From: an uncultured Erythrobacter sp.
GTDB taxonomy: Bacteria; Pseudomonadota; Alphaproteobacteria; Sphingomonadales; Sphingomonadaceae
NCBI GenBank assembly: GCA_913055155.1
Contig: CAJXJR010000006.1
Coordinates: 143,964 to 207,963, forward strand
Direction: 5' to 3'
Length of the DNA stretch: 64,000 nt
Positions 54,576 through 64,000 of this stretch are shown here, piece after piece. Made by a program: the position numbers and the translations under genes. The notes below the pieces were generated by a model. That model was not told the DNA's origin. It was given only the letters and a program-made list of their open reading frames with translations, and searched no databases. Each line of letters starts with the position of its first letter. Position 1 is the stretch's first letter.

Positions 54576-56144
54576 ATGCAGATTGTCGAAACCACCAACG
54601 AAGGCCTCAAGCGCGCCTACACCGTCACCATCACGGCCAAGGATATCGATGCGAAGATCGATGCCGAGGTGAAAAAGGTCGCGCCGCAGGTGCGCATGCC
54701 CGGCTTCCGCCCCGGCAAGGTGCCCGCCAACCTCGTGCGCAAGATGCACGGCGATGCCCTGCATGCCGACGTGCTGAACACCACCGTGCGCGAATCGGTC
54801 GATAGCCTGATCAAGGACAAGCAGCTGCGCCCGGCGCTGCAGCCGAAGGTGGAAATGGTCGAAGGCTACGAGCAGGGCAAGGATGCCGAGCTGACCGTGG
54901 AAGTGGAAGTGCTGCCCGAGATCGAGGCGCCGTCCATCGATGGCCTGAAGCTGGAAAAGCTGGTTGTTCCCGTGACCGACGAACAGCTGGACGAAGCGCT
55001 GGGCCGCCTCGCCGAAGGCCAGAAGAGCTACAAGGACGCTGCCAAGACCAAGAAGGCCGCTGAAGGCGACCAGCTGATCATCGACTTCGTCGGCAGCATC
55101 GATGGCGTGGAATTCGAGGGCGGCAAGGCCGAAGACGCGCCGCTGGTGATCGGTTCGGGCCAGTTCATCCCCGGTTTCGAGGAACAGCTGACCGGCGTGA
55201 AGACCGGCGACGAAAAGACCATCACCGTCACCTTCCCCGAAGATTACCAGGCCGAGCACCTGGCCGGCAAGGATGCCCAGTTCGCGATTACCGTGAAGCA
55301 GGTGAAGGTCGAAGCCGAAACCAAGATCGACGACGATTTCGCCAAGGGCCTTGGCCTGGAAGGCCTGGACAAGCTGAAAGAGCTGATGAAGGGCCAGATC
55401 GAGCAGGAAAGCGCCGGTCTCACCCGCACGCAGATGAAGCGCCAGCTGCTCGACAAGCTGGCCGCGGACCACGATTTCCCCGTGCCGCCGACCATGGTCG
55501 AAGCCGAGTTCGAGCAGATCTGGAACCAGCTGCAGCAGGAAGCCGCGCGCGAAGACGATCCCGAAGCCGCGCTGAAGGAAATCGAGGCGGAGAAGGACGA
55601 TTACAAGCGTATCGCCGAACGCCGCGTGCGCCTGGGCCTGCTGCTGAGCGAGATCGGCCAGGCCAACGGCGTGGAAATCAGCCAGCAGGAAATGCAGATG
55701 CTGATCCAGCAGGCCGCCCAGCAGTATCGCCCGGAAGACCGCGAGCGGTTCGTGGAATACATCCGCAACGAACCGATGGCCCAGGCCCAGCTGCGCGCCC
55801 CGCTGTATGAAGACAAGGTGGTCGACTTCCTGTTCGACAAGGCCGACGTGACCGAACGCGAAGTGACGCGCGAGGAACTGGAAGCCGCGATCGAAGCCGA
55901 GGAAGAAGCTGCCATCGAAGCTGCCAAGTCGAAGCCTGCCGCCAAGAAGAAGGCCCCGGCAAAGAAGGCTGCGGCGAAGAAGCCGGCGGCGAAAAAGGCT
56001 CCCGCCAAGAAGGCCCCGGCCAAGAAGGCCGATGCTGACGCCAAGCCTGCTGCGAAGAAGGCACCGGCGAAGAAGGCTCCGGCCAAGAAGCCGGCGGCGA
56101 AGAAGGCTCCGGCCAAGAAGGCCGCTGCCAAGAAAGACGCCTGA
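54576..56144 (+). CDS. tig: trigger factor with H1-like Lys/Ala tail
   Basis: The 522-residue protein has the ribosome-binding signature GFRPGKVP (near 41) in the N-domain, a PPIase domain (GDQLIIDFVGSIDGVEFEGG; LVIGSGQFIPGFEEQLTG, near 160-245) and the helical C-domain to about 445. From about residue 449 a 70-residue tail of AAKKAPAKK-type repeats follows, resembling eukaryotic linker histones. E. coli trigger factor (432 residues) lacks it. The gene starts 64 bases after the tRNA with no clear terminator between. Confidence 0.95.
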   Translation: MQIVETTNEGLKRAYTVTITAKDIDAKIDAEVKKVAPQVRMPGFRPGKVPANLVRKMHGDALHADVLNTTVRESVDSLIKDKQLRPALQPKVEMVEGYEQGKDAELTVEVEVLPEIEAPSIDGLKLEKLVVPVTDEQLDEALGRLAEGQKSYKDAAKTKKAAEGDQLIIDFVGSIDGVEFEGGKAEDAPLVIGSGQFIPGFEEQLTGVKTGDEKTITVTFPEDYQAEHLAGKDAQFAITVKQVKVEAETKIDDDFAKGLGLEGLDKLKELMKGQIEQESAGLTRTQMKRQLLDKLAADHDFPVPPTMVEAEFEQIWNQLQQEAAREDDPEAALKEIEAEKDDYKRIAERRVRLGLLLSEIGQANGVEISQQEMQMLIQQAAQQYRPEDRERFVEYIRNEPMAQAQLRAPLYEDKVVDFLFDKADVTEREVTREELEAAIEAEEEAAIEAAKSKPAAKKKAPAKKAAAKKPAAKKAPAKKAPAKKADADAKPAAKKAPAKKAPAKKPAAKKAPAKKAAAKKDA

Positions 56145-56157
56145 CAGGTTGCGCTCA

Positions 56158-56297
56158 CCCTCCCCCTGACGAGGTCATGGGGAGGGGAACTGCACGCAGT
56201 GCGATGGAGGGCAATTGCATGACTTGCCCCTCCGCTCACTGCGCCTGACGGCGAAGCGCCACCTCCCCATCGCTTCGCGACAGGGAGGAACTCAAGA
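56158..56297. repeat. intergenic hairpin repeat
   Basis: CCCTCCCC (56158-56165) and GGGGAGGG (56179-56186) make a hairpin, and further on GGAGGGCAA and TTGCCCCTCC pair around a 9-base loop. The CTCCCC/GGGGAGG words recur to the right. It looks like a dispersed intergenic palindromic repeat of the sort common between genes in sphingomonads, and may terminate both tig and the convergent receptor gene. Confidence 0.6.
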
Positions 56298-56299
56298 AC

Positions 56300-58402
56300 T
56301 CAGAAGCTGCCCGCCACGCTCAGGTTGAACACCTGGCCGATCTTGCGGCGGCGTTCCTCGGTGAACAGCACCAAGCCGCCATCGCGCGGCCCGTCGTAGA
56401 CGGTGCGCAGCAGCGTGGTGTTGGCGTTGAACACGTTGCCCACGCGCAGCCGCACGGTCGCGCCCAGCACGTCCTTGTGCTCCACGAACACCGCGCCGAA
56501 GGTGCTTGGCGGGTGGTCGAAGAAGACCTCTTCCACGCGGTATGTAGGCGCGCGTTCGGTATCGCGGAATTCCAGCCCCCAGGCAAAATTGGTCGCCGGC
56601 ACATCGTGGCGGAAGTCCACCTCGATCTGGAACGGATTGTTGCCGTCGAAACGGCGGTCGATCCCGTCCACGGGGTCGGTCAGCTGCGAATCCTCGATCT
56701 CCAGGCGCACATCCAGCTGTCCGCCGCGCAGGCCCAGCGGTTCCAGTTCCAGCCGACCGGTGAAATTTGCACCATAGCGGCGGGCATCGGAGATATTGCC
56801 GCGTGCTTCGCCGCCGCCGGCGACGGGCACGATCAGCACCAGGTCCTCGATCTGCTCATGGAACAGCGTGAGCGTGGCGGTGCCCCAGTCGCCGAAGTTC
56901 TTGGTTGCCTCCAGCGTCACGTCCCAGTTCTGCTGCGGGCGCAGTTCGTTGTTGCCGGCGTTTTCCTGGTCGTCGGTCAGGTTCACGCTGGCCAGGAAAT
57001 CGCCGAAGTCGAGCTGGCCCACGCGGCGCGCCACTTCCAGGTTGATGTCGAGACCGTCAAAGGGCGCCCAGGCCAGGCTGAGCGAGCCCTTGGGCCGCTG
57101 GAAGGTGCGCGACAGGGCATTGCTGCCGGTTTGCGCGATCGTCGAGTATTCGCCGCCGCCAACGAATTGCACGGAAAGGTTCGGCGTGATCGGGAAGCCG
57201 ACGCTTAGCAGCCCTTCGTAGCGGTCCTCGCGCACCCCGCCCACGCCCGAAGGGAACGGGATCTCGGCGTATTGTTCTGCCACCGGATCATACAGGAACA
57301 GCCTTCCGACCTGGTCCAGCCGGTTGAAGGCGGCTTCTCCGGAAAGCTGCCAGTCCGCCCCCAGCATGGCCCAGGTGTATTCGGCGCGGCCGATGCGTTC
57401 ACCGGTCTGCCGGTCGCGCGTGTACTGCGATCCGCTGGCGGGCAGGTTGCCGAGGTCGAGCACCGAGTTGGTGAGGAAGTCGCCATCCTCGAAGGCTTCC
57501 AGCGCAATCAGCTTGAGGCGTCCGGGGCCCAGCGGGAACTCGATATCCGCGCCGATCTCGTAATACCATTCGTCGTTAGTGGAGCGGATACGTTCGTCGA
57601 AGGGATCGAGCGGGTTGCCCTCGATCCGCTGCTCGCGTTCCTCGCTGCGGAAGATGGTGAGGCCGCCGGTCAGGTTCAGGTTGGCCACCACGTCCGGGCC
57701 GAGGTCGAACTGAAACTGGCCATTCAGCGAGGGCCGGTTGAAATCGGCGCGCGAGAGGTTGTTGCGTTCATCCACCACGCCGAAAGCATCGGTGAAGATC
57801 GCCGGACCTTCGGACCCGCGGATGAAGGAGCCGTTTTCCAGCGCAATGGTGAAATCCACCGGGCCGCTGCTGCCCGAAACCGAGATGTCGCCTTCGAACC
57901 AGCCGGGGTTGGCCGGTCCGGTGGAGAATTGCGGGCGCCATTCGAACTGGCCTGAAAGCCCGCCCTGCTGGACGATGATATTGGCCACGCGGCCCGACAG
58001 GCCGGGAATGTCCAGCGTCGCGCCATCGACCACCTCGATGCGGATCACGTTGGAAACGGAGATGCGCGCCAGCGCTTCGGCCGTGCTGGTGGACTTGCTG
58101 GAAATGCGCGCACCGTTGATCAGCAGGTTTTCCTGCGCCTGGCCGAACCCACGCTCGCCGCCGCCGCGATCATCGATATCGAAGCCGGGAATCCGCTCGA
58201 TCAGGTCGGCCGCGTTGCGCGGGGCGAAACGTTCGAAATCGGCGAGAACATAGACCTCGCGCGCGGTCGCACCGCTGCCTTCCCGCTCGGCCTCTTGCGG
58301 TGGCGGGGCGCTTTCCTCGGCCAGGGCCGGAGCAGAAGGAAACAGGAAAGCCGCGACCAGCGCCAGACGGGCGGCCTGCGGACAGCGAAGACACACGCGC
58401 AC
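56300..58402 (-). CDS. TonB-dependent receptor-like outer-membrane protein (paralog 2)
   Basis: A 700-residue protein with a signal peptide ending APALAEE. The plug has [21 protein letters not shown] and LLINGARISSKSTS; the barrel ends NLSVAGSF, with a terminal Phe. It is a clear paralog of the receptor at 60226-62313 (shared [31 protein letters not shown]-like and FGDFLASV segments). The amidase lies between them on the same strand, so the three are likely one locus. No TonB box is obvious. Confidence 0.9.
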   Translation of the reverse strand: MRVCLRCPQAARLALVAAFLFPSAPALAEESAPPPQEAEREGSGATAREVYVLADFERFAPRNAADLIERIPGFDIDDRGGGERGFGQAQENLLINGARISSKSTSTAEALARISVSNVIRIEVVDGATLDIPGLSGRVANIIVQQGGLSGQFEWRPQFSTGPANPGWFEGDISVSGSSGPVDFTIALENGSFIRGSEGPAIFTDAFGVVDERNNLSRADFNRPSLNGQFQFDLGPDVVANLNLTGGLTIFRSEEREQRIEGNPLDPFDERIRSTNDEWYYEIGADIEFPLGPGRLKLIALEAFEDGDFLTNSVLDLGNLPASGSQYTRDRQTGERIGRAEYTWAMLGADWQLSGEAAFNRLDQVGRLFLYDPVAEQYAEIPFPSGVGGVREDRYEGLLSVGFPITPNLSVQFVGGGEYSTIAQTGSNALSRTFQRPKGSLSLAWAPFDGLDINLEVARRVGQLDFGDFLASVNLTDDQENAGNNELRPQQNWDVTLEATKNFGDWGTATLTLFHEQIEDLVLIVPVAGGGEARGNISDARRYGANFTGRLELEPLGLRGGQLDVRLEIEDSQLTDPVDGIDRRFDGNNPFQIEVDFRHDVPATNFAWGLEFRDTERAPTYRVEEVFFDHPPSTFGAVFVEHKDVLGATVRLRVGNVFNANTTLLRTVYDGPRDGGLVLFTEERRRKIGQVFNLSVAGSF

Positions 58403-58492
58403 GAAACTCCAGATTGATAATGTCCGGCCCGCTAGACCAAATCAACATAGAGGTAAAGCAGGACTATGGGCCCCGTCCCCCGCGAACCATGG

Positions 58493-60184
58493 TCACTCAG
58501 CGTCCGAATGGTCCCAAGGTTCCCACGGCGCCAGCGACGCCTGCGGTGTCGTTGTCGTGCGGGCGCGTTCGTAGGCAGCCCCTGCCTGCAGCACGGCGTG
58601 ATCGTCCCACTGTGCGCCGATAAAAGACAGGCCCACGGGCAACCCTTCCACGTGGCCCATCGGCACGGTGAGGTGCGGATAGCCTGCCACCGCGGCGATG
58701 CTGCCGATACCGATGCCGGGCACCCACTGGTCGCCCAGCACCAGGTCGATGTTCCACGCCGGGCCTTCGGTCGGTGCGATCAGGAAGGCGACGTCGTTGT
58801 CGGCCAGCAGCTTGTCGATCCCTTCCTCGCGCGACAGGCGACGCGATGTTGCAAGGGCAGCCTCGTAGGCTTCGGTATCGGTGGTCTGCAGCGCCATCTC
58901 GAACAGTTCCTGCCCGAACCAGCGCAATTCCTGCTCGGCATGCTGCCGATTGAAAGCGATCAGGCCTTCCAGCGAACGCGCCGGGATCTCGGCGGGCGAG
59001 CCTTGCAGGTAGGTGTTTATGTCGCGCTGGAATTCGTACAGCAGCACGGTGAATTCGGCTTCGCCCATTTCATCGCTGGGCTCGTAGGTCACATCGACCA
59101 GTTCGGCCCCGGCATTGCGCAGGTCGGTAAGCGCTTGCTCCCACACTTCGCCCAGCGGTGCGAACCCGCCATAGCGGTTCCGCACAACGCCGATGCGTAC
59201 ACCCTCCAGCGAAGCATCGGCCAAGCCGACGGTGAAGTCGGTGGCGTGGGCATCGGCCTCCAGCGTTGCGGGGTCCAGCGGATCGGTGCCGGCAATCGCG
59301 CTCAGCAGCAGCGCCGCGTCGTGCACGTTGCGCGTCATCGGCCCGGCCGTGTCCTGGCTGGCGCTGAGCGGCACCACGTAAGTGCGGCTGACCATGCCAA
59401 CCGTGGGCTTGAAGCCGACCACGCCGTTGACGCTGGCGGGGCAAGTGATGGAGCCGTCGGTCTCCGTGCCGATGGCGGCCCAGGCAAAGCCCGCCGCCAC
59501 CGCCGCGCCGCTGCCGCTGGACGAACCGCAGGCATTGCGATCCGTCGCATGCGGATTGCGCGTCTGCCCGCCCACCCCGCTCCACCCGCTGGTGGAAGCG
59601 GTGCTGCGGAAGTTGGCCCATTCGGAAAGGTTGGTCTTGCCGAGCACGACGCCGCCGTTTTCGCGCAGGTTGGCAATAAGGGGCGCGTCGCGCCCGGTCA
59701 TGTTGCCAGCCAGCGCAAGGCTGCCGGCCGTGGTCGGCCATTCGCGGGTCTCGATATTGTCCTTTACCAGCACCGTGCGGCCTTCGAGTATCGTGCCCGG
59801 AACCTGCGGCGCCTCCAGCGCGCTGGCATCGTAGGCAATCAGGGCATGCAGCCGGGTATTGAGCTGCGCGACCTCGCGCGACGAGCGGCCCGTCCACGGA
59901 TCGATGACCAGCGGCTGCGCAGCCACTTGGGCGGGCTGCAGGCCGCTGGCAACAGCCGCAGCCTGGCCGTGGATACCCGGAACCGGCGGCGGACTTTCCT
60001 CGGTCCGCCGTGCCTCTACCGGATTGCCCTCTTCCCGCAGGCTGCCGAGCGTTGCCGGCCCACGGTCCAGCCGCTCCTCAAGCGTGCGCGCAGAAGCTTC
60101 GCGCTCTGCGCTATCCTGCGCCTGGACGGATTGGGGAAGAGCGAGCGACGTCGCGGCGAGCAGGAGCGGAAGGAGCCTTTTCAT
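58493..60184 (-). CDS. secreted amidase (amidase-signature family)
   Basis: A 563-residue protein with a signal peptide ending VQAQDS, so it acts outside the cytoplasm, unlike GatA. The amidase-signature triad is intact: K141 (TVLVKDNI), cis-Ser near S221 (ACGSSSGSG) and nucleophile S245 (ETDGSITCPAS). It should hydrolyse an amide; the family includes peptide amidases and acylamidases. It stands between two paralogous outer-membrane receptors, which suggests periplasmic processing of an imported amide or peptide. Confidence 0.92.
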   Translation of the reverse strand: MKRLLPLLLAATSLALPQSVQAQDSAEREASARTLEERLDRGPATLGSLREEGNPVEARRTEESPPPVPGIHGQAAAVASGLQPAQVAAQPLVIDPWTGRSSREVAQLNTRLHALIAYDASALEAPQVPGTILEGRTVLVKDNIETREWPTTAGSLALAGNMTGRDAPLIANLRENGGVVLGKTNLSEWANFRSTASTSGWSGVGGQTRNPHATDRNACGSSSGSGAAVAAGFAWAAIGTETDGSITCPASVNGVVGFKPTVGMVSRTYVVPLSASQDTAGPMTRNVHDAALLLSAIAGTDPLDPATLEADAHATDFTVGLADASLEGVRIGVVRNRYGGFAPLGEVWEQALTDLRNAGAELVDVTYEPSDEMGEAEFTVLLYEFQRDINTYLQGSPAEIPARSLEGLIAFNRQHAEQELRWFGQELFEMALQTTDTEAYEAALATSRRLSREEGIDKLLADNDVAFLIAPTEGPAWNIDLVLGDQWVPGIGIGSIAAVAGYPHLTVPMGHVEGLPVGLSFIGAQWDDHAVLQAGAAYERARTTTTPQASLAPWEPWDHSDAE

Positions 60185-60225
60185 GGCTTCCCTTGTGTCG
60201 TGTCACCGGAGCCTGCGCAATCCCC

Positions 60226-62313
60226 TTAGAAGTCGCCCGTCAGCCGGAAGTTGAAGATCGGCTGCACCGACAGGTCCTGCGTCTCGCAGAACAGCAGCGG
60301 GCTGCGGTCGCGATAGCCGTCGTAGACGTAGCGATCCTGCACCGCGCGCCCGTTTGTCAGGTTGAACACCGTCAGGCTGGCGGTCATGCCGAACACGTCC
60401 TTATGCTCGATGAAGGCATAGCTGTAGGTCGGGCCTTCGTAGTTGAACCCGGTTTCACCCAGCCGGTAGTAAGGCAGCGCGTGGTTGTAGTTCAGCCCCA
60501 GCCCCCAGGCCCAGTCGGAGCGGGGCACGTCGTGCCGCAGTTCCACGTCCACCGAGCGGTCGCGGTGGCCGCCGAAGGGGCGGCTCTCGCCCGTCAACGG
60601 GTCGGTGAGGTCGCTTTCCTCCAGTTGCAGGGTGACTTCCAGCTGGGCGCCGTTGAAGCCCACCGGCTCCAGCTTGAAGGTGCTGTTCCAGCGCAGGCCA
60701 TACAGCGATGCGCTGTCGATATTGCCGCGCGTCTCCAGCCCGCCGGGCACGGGGATGAACTCGATGTAGTCCTCGATTTGCCTGGCATAGAGCCGCAGCT
60801 CGCTGCTGCCCCAGGGCCCCAGGTCCTTGGTCGCCTGCAGTTCCACTTCGGTGGTCTGCGGCGGCACCAGCTCCACGTTGCCCGCGTTCGCCTGGTTCTG
60901 GTTGAGCGAAACACTGGCGAGGAAATCGCCGAACGACAGCTGGCCGACGCTGCGTGAGAGTTCCAGCGACAGGTCCAGCCCCTCTTCCACCGCCCAGGCG
61001 AGGTTGACCGAGCCCTTGGGCCGCCAGAAGCTGCGCGTCAGGCCGCCCGCCCCGGTCTGCGAAATGGTGGAATATTCCCCGCCCCCGCCGATCTGCAGCG
61101 AGAGGTTGTCTGCCAGCGGGCGGCTGTGAGTCAGGATCATCTCATAGCGATCCTCTGTCACCCCGCCGGTGCCGTTGGGAAAGGGAATTTCCACGAAGTT
61201 GCCCGAGGGATCGAGGTCGAACAGCTGAGACGAGCGGTCCAGCCGGTTGAACGCGGCTTCCGCATCCAGCTGCCAGTCACCGCCCAGCATGGCCCAGCTG
61301 TATTCGGCGCGGCCAATGCGCTCGCCGGTCTCGGTTTGCGAGGCGAAGCGGCTGCCAGCATCGGGGCTGGCGTCGTCGAACACCAGGATCGAATCCGAAC
61401 GCCCCCGGTTGCGGCTGTAGCGTTCCAGCCCGATCAGCTTGAGCGAGCCGGGGCCCAGGTCGAACTGCACGTCGCCGCCCAGTTCGTAGCCCCAACCGCG
61501 ATCGCGGTTTTCGAAATTGCGCTGGCGATCGACGCCCGTTGCCAGGTCGCGGTACTGGTTGTCGCGGAAATTCTCGTAGGCGCGGCGGTAGTTGGCATTG
61601 GCGTTGACCACTGTGCCGCCGGGGCTGGTCCATTGCACCTGTCCGGACAGGCGCGGGAAATCGCCGTTGAACTGCATGCGGATATCGCGCGTTTCCAGCA
61701 CGTTTCCGTCAGAGTCGAAGATGAAGGCCTCGCCCCCGCCCGCCGCGCCGCGACCCACGCCGTTGGACAGGGCCACGGTCCATTCCAGCGTTTCGCCCGA
61801 TCCACTCAGCGACACCTCGCCGCCAATGAAGCTGGGCCTGGCGTAGCGCGGGCGGAAGCCTGCGCGATAGGTGAAGCGACCGCTGATATCGCTGGGCCGG
61901 GTGATGACATTGGCAATCTGTCCGGAGAGCCCGGCAATGCCCAGCGTCGCGCCGTCGACGATCTCGATCCGCTCCACCCGATCAGTGCTGATGCGCTGGA
62001 GCTGGGTGAACACGCCCTCGGACTTGTTGGTAATCCGCTCGCCATCGATCAGCACGTTGGCGCTGGCCTGCCCCAGCCCGCGCGCACCGTCTTCGCCGCG
62101 AATGGTGAAGCCGGGCACTTCCTCCAGCATGTCGAGCGCGTTGCGCGGGGCGAAGCGTTCGAAATCGGCGGGCGTGAACACGCGGGTGCCGCTGGCGACT
62201 TCGAGCGCTGCGGTGGATGCTGCCAGCGGCTCTGCATCGGTATCCTGCGCCTGCGCGGGCAAGGCTGCGGCCAGCAAGGCTATCGCAGCGGCGCTGTGAA
62301 AAAATTTCGGCAA
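60226..62313 (-). CDS. TonB-dependent receptor-like outer-membrane protein (paralog 1)
   Basis: About 695 residues. TTG at 62313, after GGATGGGG, gives a short signal peptide ending PAQAQD; an ATG at 62337 would add eight residues but has no binding site. The plug holds [21 protein letters not shown] and [14 protein letters not shown], and the barrel ends FNFRLTGDF. It is paralogous to the receptor at 56300. It begins the three-gene locus receptor-amidase-receptor, and the clpP promoter region lies upstream on the other strand. Confidence 0.9.
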   Translation of the reverse strand: MPKFFHSAAAIALLAAALPAQAQDTDAEPLAASTAALEVASGTRVFTPADFERFAPRNALDMLEEVPGFTIRGEDGARGLGQASANVLIDGERITNKSEGVFTQLQRISTDRVERIEIVDGATLGIAGLSGQIANVITRPSDISGRFTYRAGFRPRYARPSFIGGEVSLSGSGETLEWTVALSNGVGRGAAGGGEAFIFDSDGNVLETRDIRMQFNGDFPRLSGQVQWTSPGGTVVNANANYRRAYENFRDNQYRDLATGVDRQRNFENRDRGWGYELGGDVQFDLGPGSLKLIGLERYSRNRGRSDSILVFDDASPDAGSRFASQTETGERIGRAEYSWAMLGGDWQLDAEAAFNRLDRSSQLFDLDPSGNFVEIPFPNGTGGVTEDRYEMILTHSRPLADNLSLQIGGGGEYSTISQTGAGGLTRSFWRPKGSVNLAWAVEEGLDLSLELSRSVGQLSFGDFLASVSLNQNQANAGNVELVPPQTTEVELQATKDLGPWGSSELRLYARQIEDYIEFIPVPGGLETRGNIDSASLYGLRWNSTFKLEPVGFNGAQLEVTLQLEESDLTDPLTGESRPFGGHRDRSVDVELRHDVPRSDWAWGLGLNYNHALPYYRLGETGFNYEGPTYSYAFIEHKDVFGMTASLTVFNLTNGRAVQDRYVYDGYRDRSPLLFCETQDLSVQPIFNFRLTGDF

Positions 62314-62507
62314 TTCAACCCCATCCCTCAACCACATTTGTAGTCGCGGGCGGTTACAGGGGAAACGAGAACCGTTCGCTCCAGCTTATCGACAAGCGAC
62401 AATGCTGGTCCGATAAACGGATTTCCGAAGGGAACCTGCTGCACCCCCTTGAACGAACGGGAGCAAAGCGCGACATAGGCCTTCGCAATTCAACAAGAGG
62501 AACACGC

Positions 62508-63203
62508 ATGTTCGACCTGTTCGGCGACAACAAAGACCGTTTCACCACCGACCCCGTAACCGGCGCCCTGGTGCCCGTCGTCGTCGAATCGACCAGCCGC
62601 GGCGAACGCAGCTTCGACATCTTCAGCCGCCTGCTGCGTGAACGCATCGTCTTCGTCACCGGCCAGGTGGAAGACAACATGGCCAGCCTGATCGTGGCCC
62701 AGTTGCTGTTCCTCGAAAGCGAGAACTCGCAGGATATCTCGATGTACATCAACTCGCCAGGCGGCGTGGTGACCGCCGGCATGGCGATCCACGACACCAT
62801 GCAGTACATCAAGCCCAAGGTGCGCACCGTGGTGGTGGGCCAGGCGGCATCGATGGGCAGTTTCCTGCTTGCCGCAGGCGAGCCAGGCATGCGCGTGGCC
62901 CTGCCCAATGCGCGCGTGATGGTGCACCAGCCCAGCGGCGGCGCACGCGGCATGGCCAGTGACATCGAGATCCAGGCGCGCGAGATCCTGCGCATCCGCG
63001 AACGGATGAACGATCTTTACGTGCAATACACCGGCCAGAGCCTGTCCGACATCGAAAAAGCGATGGATCGCGACACCTTCCTGGAGGCCGAGGAAGCCAA
63101 GAAGTTCGGCATTGTCGATGCGGTTTTCGCGCACCGTCCCAAGGACGACGAGGAACACGATCGCAGCGGCAGCGGCGGCGCACCCACCGGCGACAGCGAG
63201 TAA
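62508..63203 (+). CDS. clpP: ATP-dependent Clp protease proteolytic subunit
   Basis: A 231-residue protein from ATG 62508 (AGAGGA six bases upstream). The catalytic serine is in [14 protein letters not shown] (near 110), the histidine in [11 protein letters not shown] and the aspartate near [18 protein letters not shown], giving the Ser-His-Asp triad. The tail [17 protein letters not shown] is longer than in E. coli. It forms the tetradecameric barrel used by ClpX, whose gene follows after 198 bases. Confidence 0.97.
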   Translation: MFDLFGDNKDRFTTDPVTGALVPVVVESTSRGERSFDIFSRLLRERIVFVTGQVEDNMASLIVAQLLFLESENSQDISMYINSPGGVVTAGMAIHDTMQYIKPKVRTVVVGQAASMGSFLLAAGEPGMRVALPNARVMVHQPSGGARGMASDIEIQAREILRIRERMNDLYVQYTGQSLSDIEKAMDRDTFLEAEEAKKFGIVDAVFAHRPKDDEEHDRSGSGGAPTGDSE

Positions 63204-63401
63204 TTTCGCGCCGGTGCAAGCGTTAACCAGCAGTGTTCGGGTTGTAGCATTTTGGCAACCCTGAACCTTCAGGCTGGCGCAAGCCGGGGATGATAGGCTT
63301 TCATTTGATTGATATTCAGCGTGCCTGCCCTAGATTGGTAGGCCGACTCCCGCGCACGCGCCCAAGCTGGGGCTTTGCGCCGGGCATATAGGACGTAAGG
63401 T

Positions 63402-64000
63402 ATGACCAAGTTGAGCGGAACCGATAGCAAGAGCACCCTCTACTGCAGTTTCTGCGGCAAGAGCCAGCACGAGGTTCGCAAGCTGATCGCCGGCCCCACG
63501 GTGTTCATCTGCGACGAATGCGTGGAACTGTGCAACGACATCATCCGCGAAGAGGCCAAGAGCGGCCTTGGCGGTCGCAAGGACGGCGGCGTGCCCGCCC
63601 CCATCGAAATCTGCGAAACACTGAACGACTACGTGATCGGCCAGGACCGCGCCAAGCGCGTGCTCTCGGTCGCGGTGCACAACCACTACAAGCGGCTGAA
63701 GCATGCCGGCAAGTCGGGCGACGTGGAACTGGCCAAGTCGAACATCCTGCTGGTCGGCCCGACTGGCTGCGGCAAGACGCTGCTGGCGCAGACGCTGGCA
63801 CGCACATTCGACGTGCCCTTCACCATGGCCGATGCCACCACGCTGACCGAAGCGGGCTATGTCGGCGAGGACGTGGAAAACATCATCCTCAAGCTGCTGC
63901 AGGCCAGCGACTACAACGTGGAGAAGGCGCAGCACGGCATCGTCTACATCGACGAGATCGACAAGATCACCCGCAAGGCGGAAAACCCCTCCATCACCCG
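63402..64000 (+). CDS. clpX: ATP-dependent Clp protease ATP-binding subunit ClpX, 3' end off window
   Basis: The first 199 or so residues are present. The N-terminal zinc finger has C15, C18, C37 and C40 in YCSFCGKSQ and [10 protein letters not shown], which binds adaptor and substrate. Walker A is GPTGCGKT (near 120), and [11 protein letters not shown] and YIDEIDKI follow. The gene runs past 64000. It unfolds substrates for ClpP. An AGGACGTAAGG precedes the ATG. Confidence 0.97.
   Translation, partial: MTKLSGTDSKSTLYCSFCGKSQHEVRKLIAGPTVFICDECVELCNDIIREEAKSGLGGRKDGGVPAPIEICETLNDYVIGQDRAKRVLSVAVHNHYKRLKHAGKSGDVELAKSNILLVGPTGCGKTLLAQTLARTFDVPFTMADATTLTEAGYVGEDVENIILKLLQASDYNVEKAQHGIVYIDEIDKITRKAENPSIT

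Noticed and set aside
58493..60184. second gatA copy
   Set aside because: It has a signal peptide, lacks the GatA-specific C-terminal features and is far from gatB and gatC, so it is a secreted amidase of the same superfamily.
1..64000. CRISPR array, prophage, IS element or integron
   Set aside because: No regularly spaced repeats, integrase, transposase or phage structural genes were found anywhere in the window.

Overview
The window reads as chromosomal DNA of a high-GC alphaproteobacterium of the sphingomonad type (order Sphingomonadales, most likely Erythrobacteraceae). The support is indirect but consistent: Caulobacter-style cpa/tad genes, several large TonB-dependent receptors, an ATP12-type F1 assembly chaperone, a PmtA-like methyltransferase, a STAS-MlaE fusion, DUF3297, and a trigger factor with a lysine/alanine tail. 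Coding density is very high and many genes overlap by 4 bases (ATGA or GTGA). I see no prophage, integrase, insertion sequence, CRISPR array or rRNA. One tRNA (Leu-UAG) is present.

Layout. 1-1.8 kb: FAD oxidoreductase (cut by the window edge) and alpha/beta hydrolase. 1.9-9.3 kb: a tight-adherence pilus operon cpaA-cpaB-cpaC-cpaD-cpaE-tadB-tadC closed by a strong terminator; the CpaF ATPase and the Flp pilin are not here. 9.3-11.6 kb: MarR regulator, methylthioadenosine phosphorylase and a short-chain dehydrogenase. 11.9-16 kb: a 1090-residue TonB-dependent receptor with five local cysteine pairs and a canonical EF-hand loop, followed by a sulfotransferase-like gene. 16-18.6 kb: clpB with a heat-shock-like promoter. 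18.9-23.8 kb: a lipid-flavoured group (PmtA-like methyltransferase, Mpo1-like membrane protein, MtfA peptidase, class III aminotransferase, phosphatidylserine decarboxylase). 23.9-29.1 kb: M16 protease, small protein, trmL and two coupled secreted proteins of unknown role.

29.2-33.2 kb is the gatC-gatA-gatB operon. Wedged between gatA and gatB is a foreign-looking, lower-GC DUF1877 (YfbM-like) gene that a 17-bp perfect tandem duplication has thrown out of frame; deleting one copy restores the reading frame exactly. 33.2-37.5 kb: FKBP isomerase, rpsU, then a tightly overlapping operon crcB-rluC-HAD-small membrane protein-ATP12. 37.5-41 kb: Mla-type lipid transport operon (mlaE, mlaF, mlaD, lipoprotein). 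41-46 kb: valS, queE and a MATE exporter. 46.1-46.3 kb is a 247-bp structured spacer bounded by a 34-nt near-perfect inverted repeat.

46.3-54.3 kb: HerA ATPase, a TIGR02186/TSUP pair, an NfrB-like glycosyltransferase with an NfrA-position envelope protein, NhaA and DUF3297. 54.4-56.1 kb: tRNA-Leu and trigger factor. 56.3-62.3 kb: a secreted amidase between two paralogous outer-membrane receptors, all on one strand, which looks like a small uptake and processing locus. 62.5-64 kb: clpP and the start of clpX. With tig and clpB, the window carries a large share of the cell's protein quality-control machinery.

The observations most worth following are the gatCAB cassette with its reversible-looking frameshift, the inverted-repeat element at 46.1 kb, the Mpo1-like protein beside PmtA (sphingomonads make 2-hydroxy fatty acids), the receptor-amidase-receptor locus, and the tad operon lacking its motor. 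All functional calls are from reading motifs and protein character by eye; no search was run.
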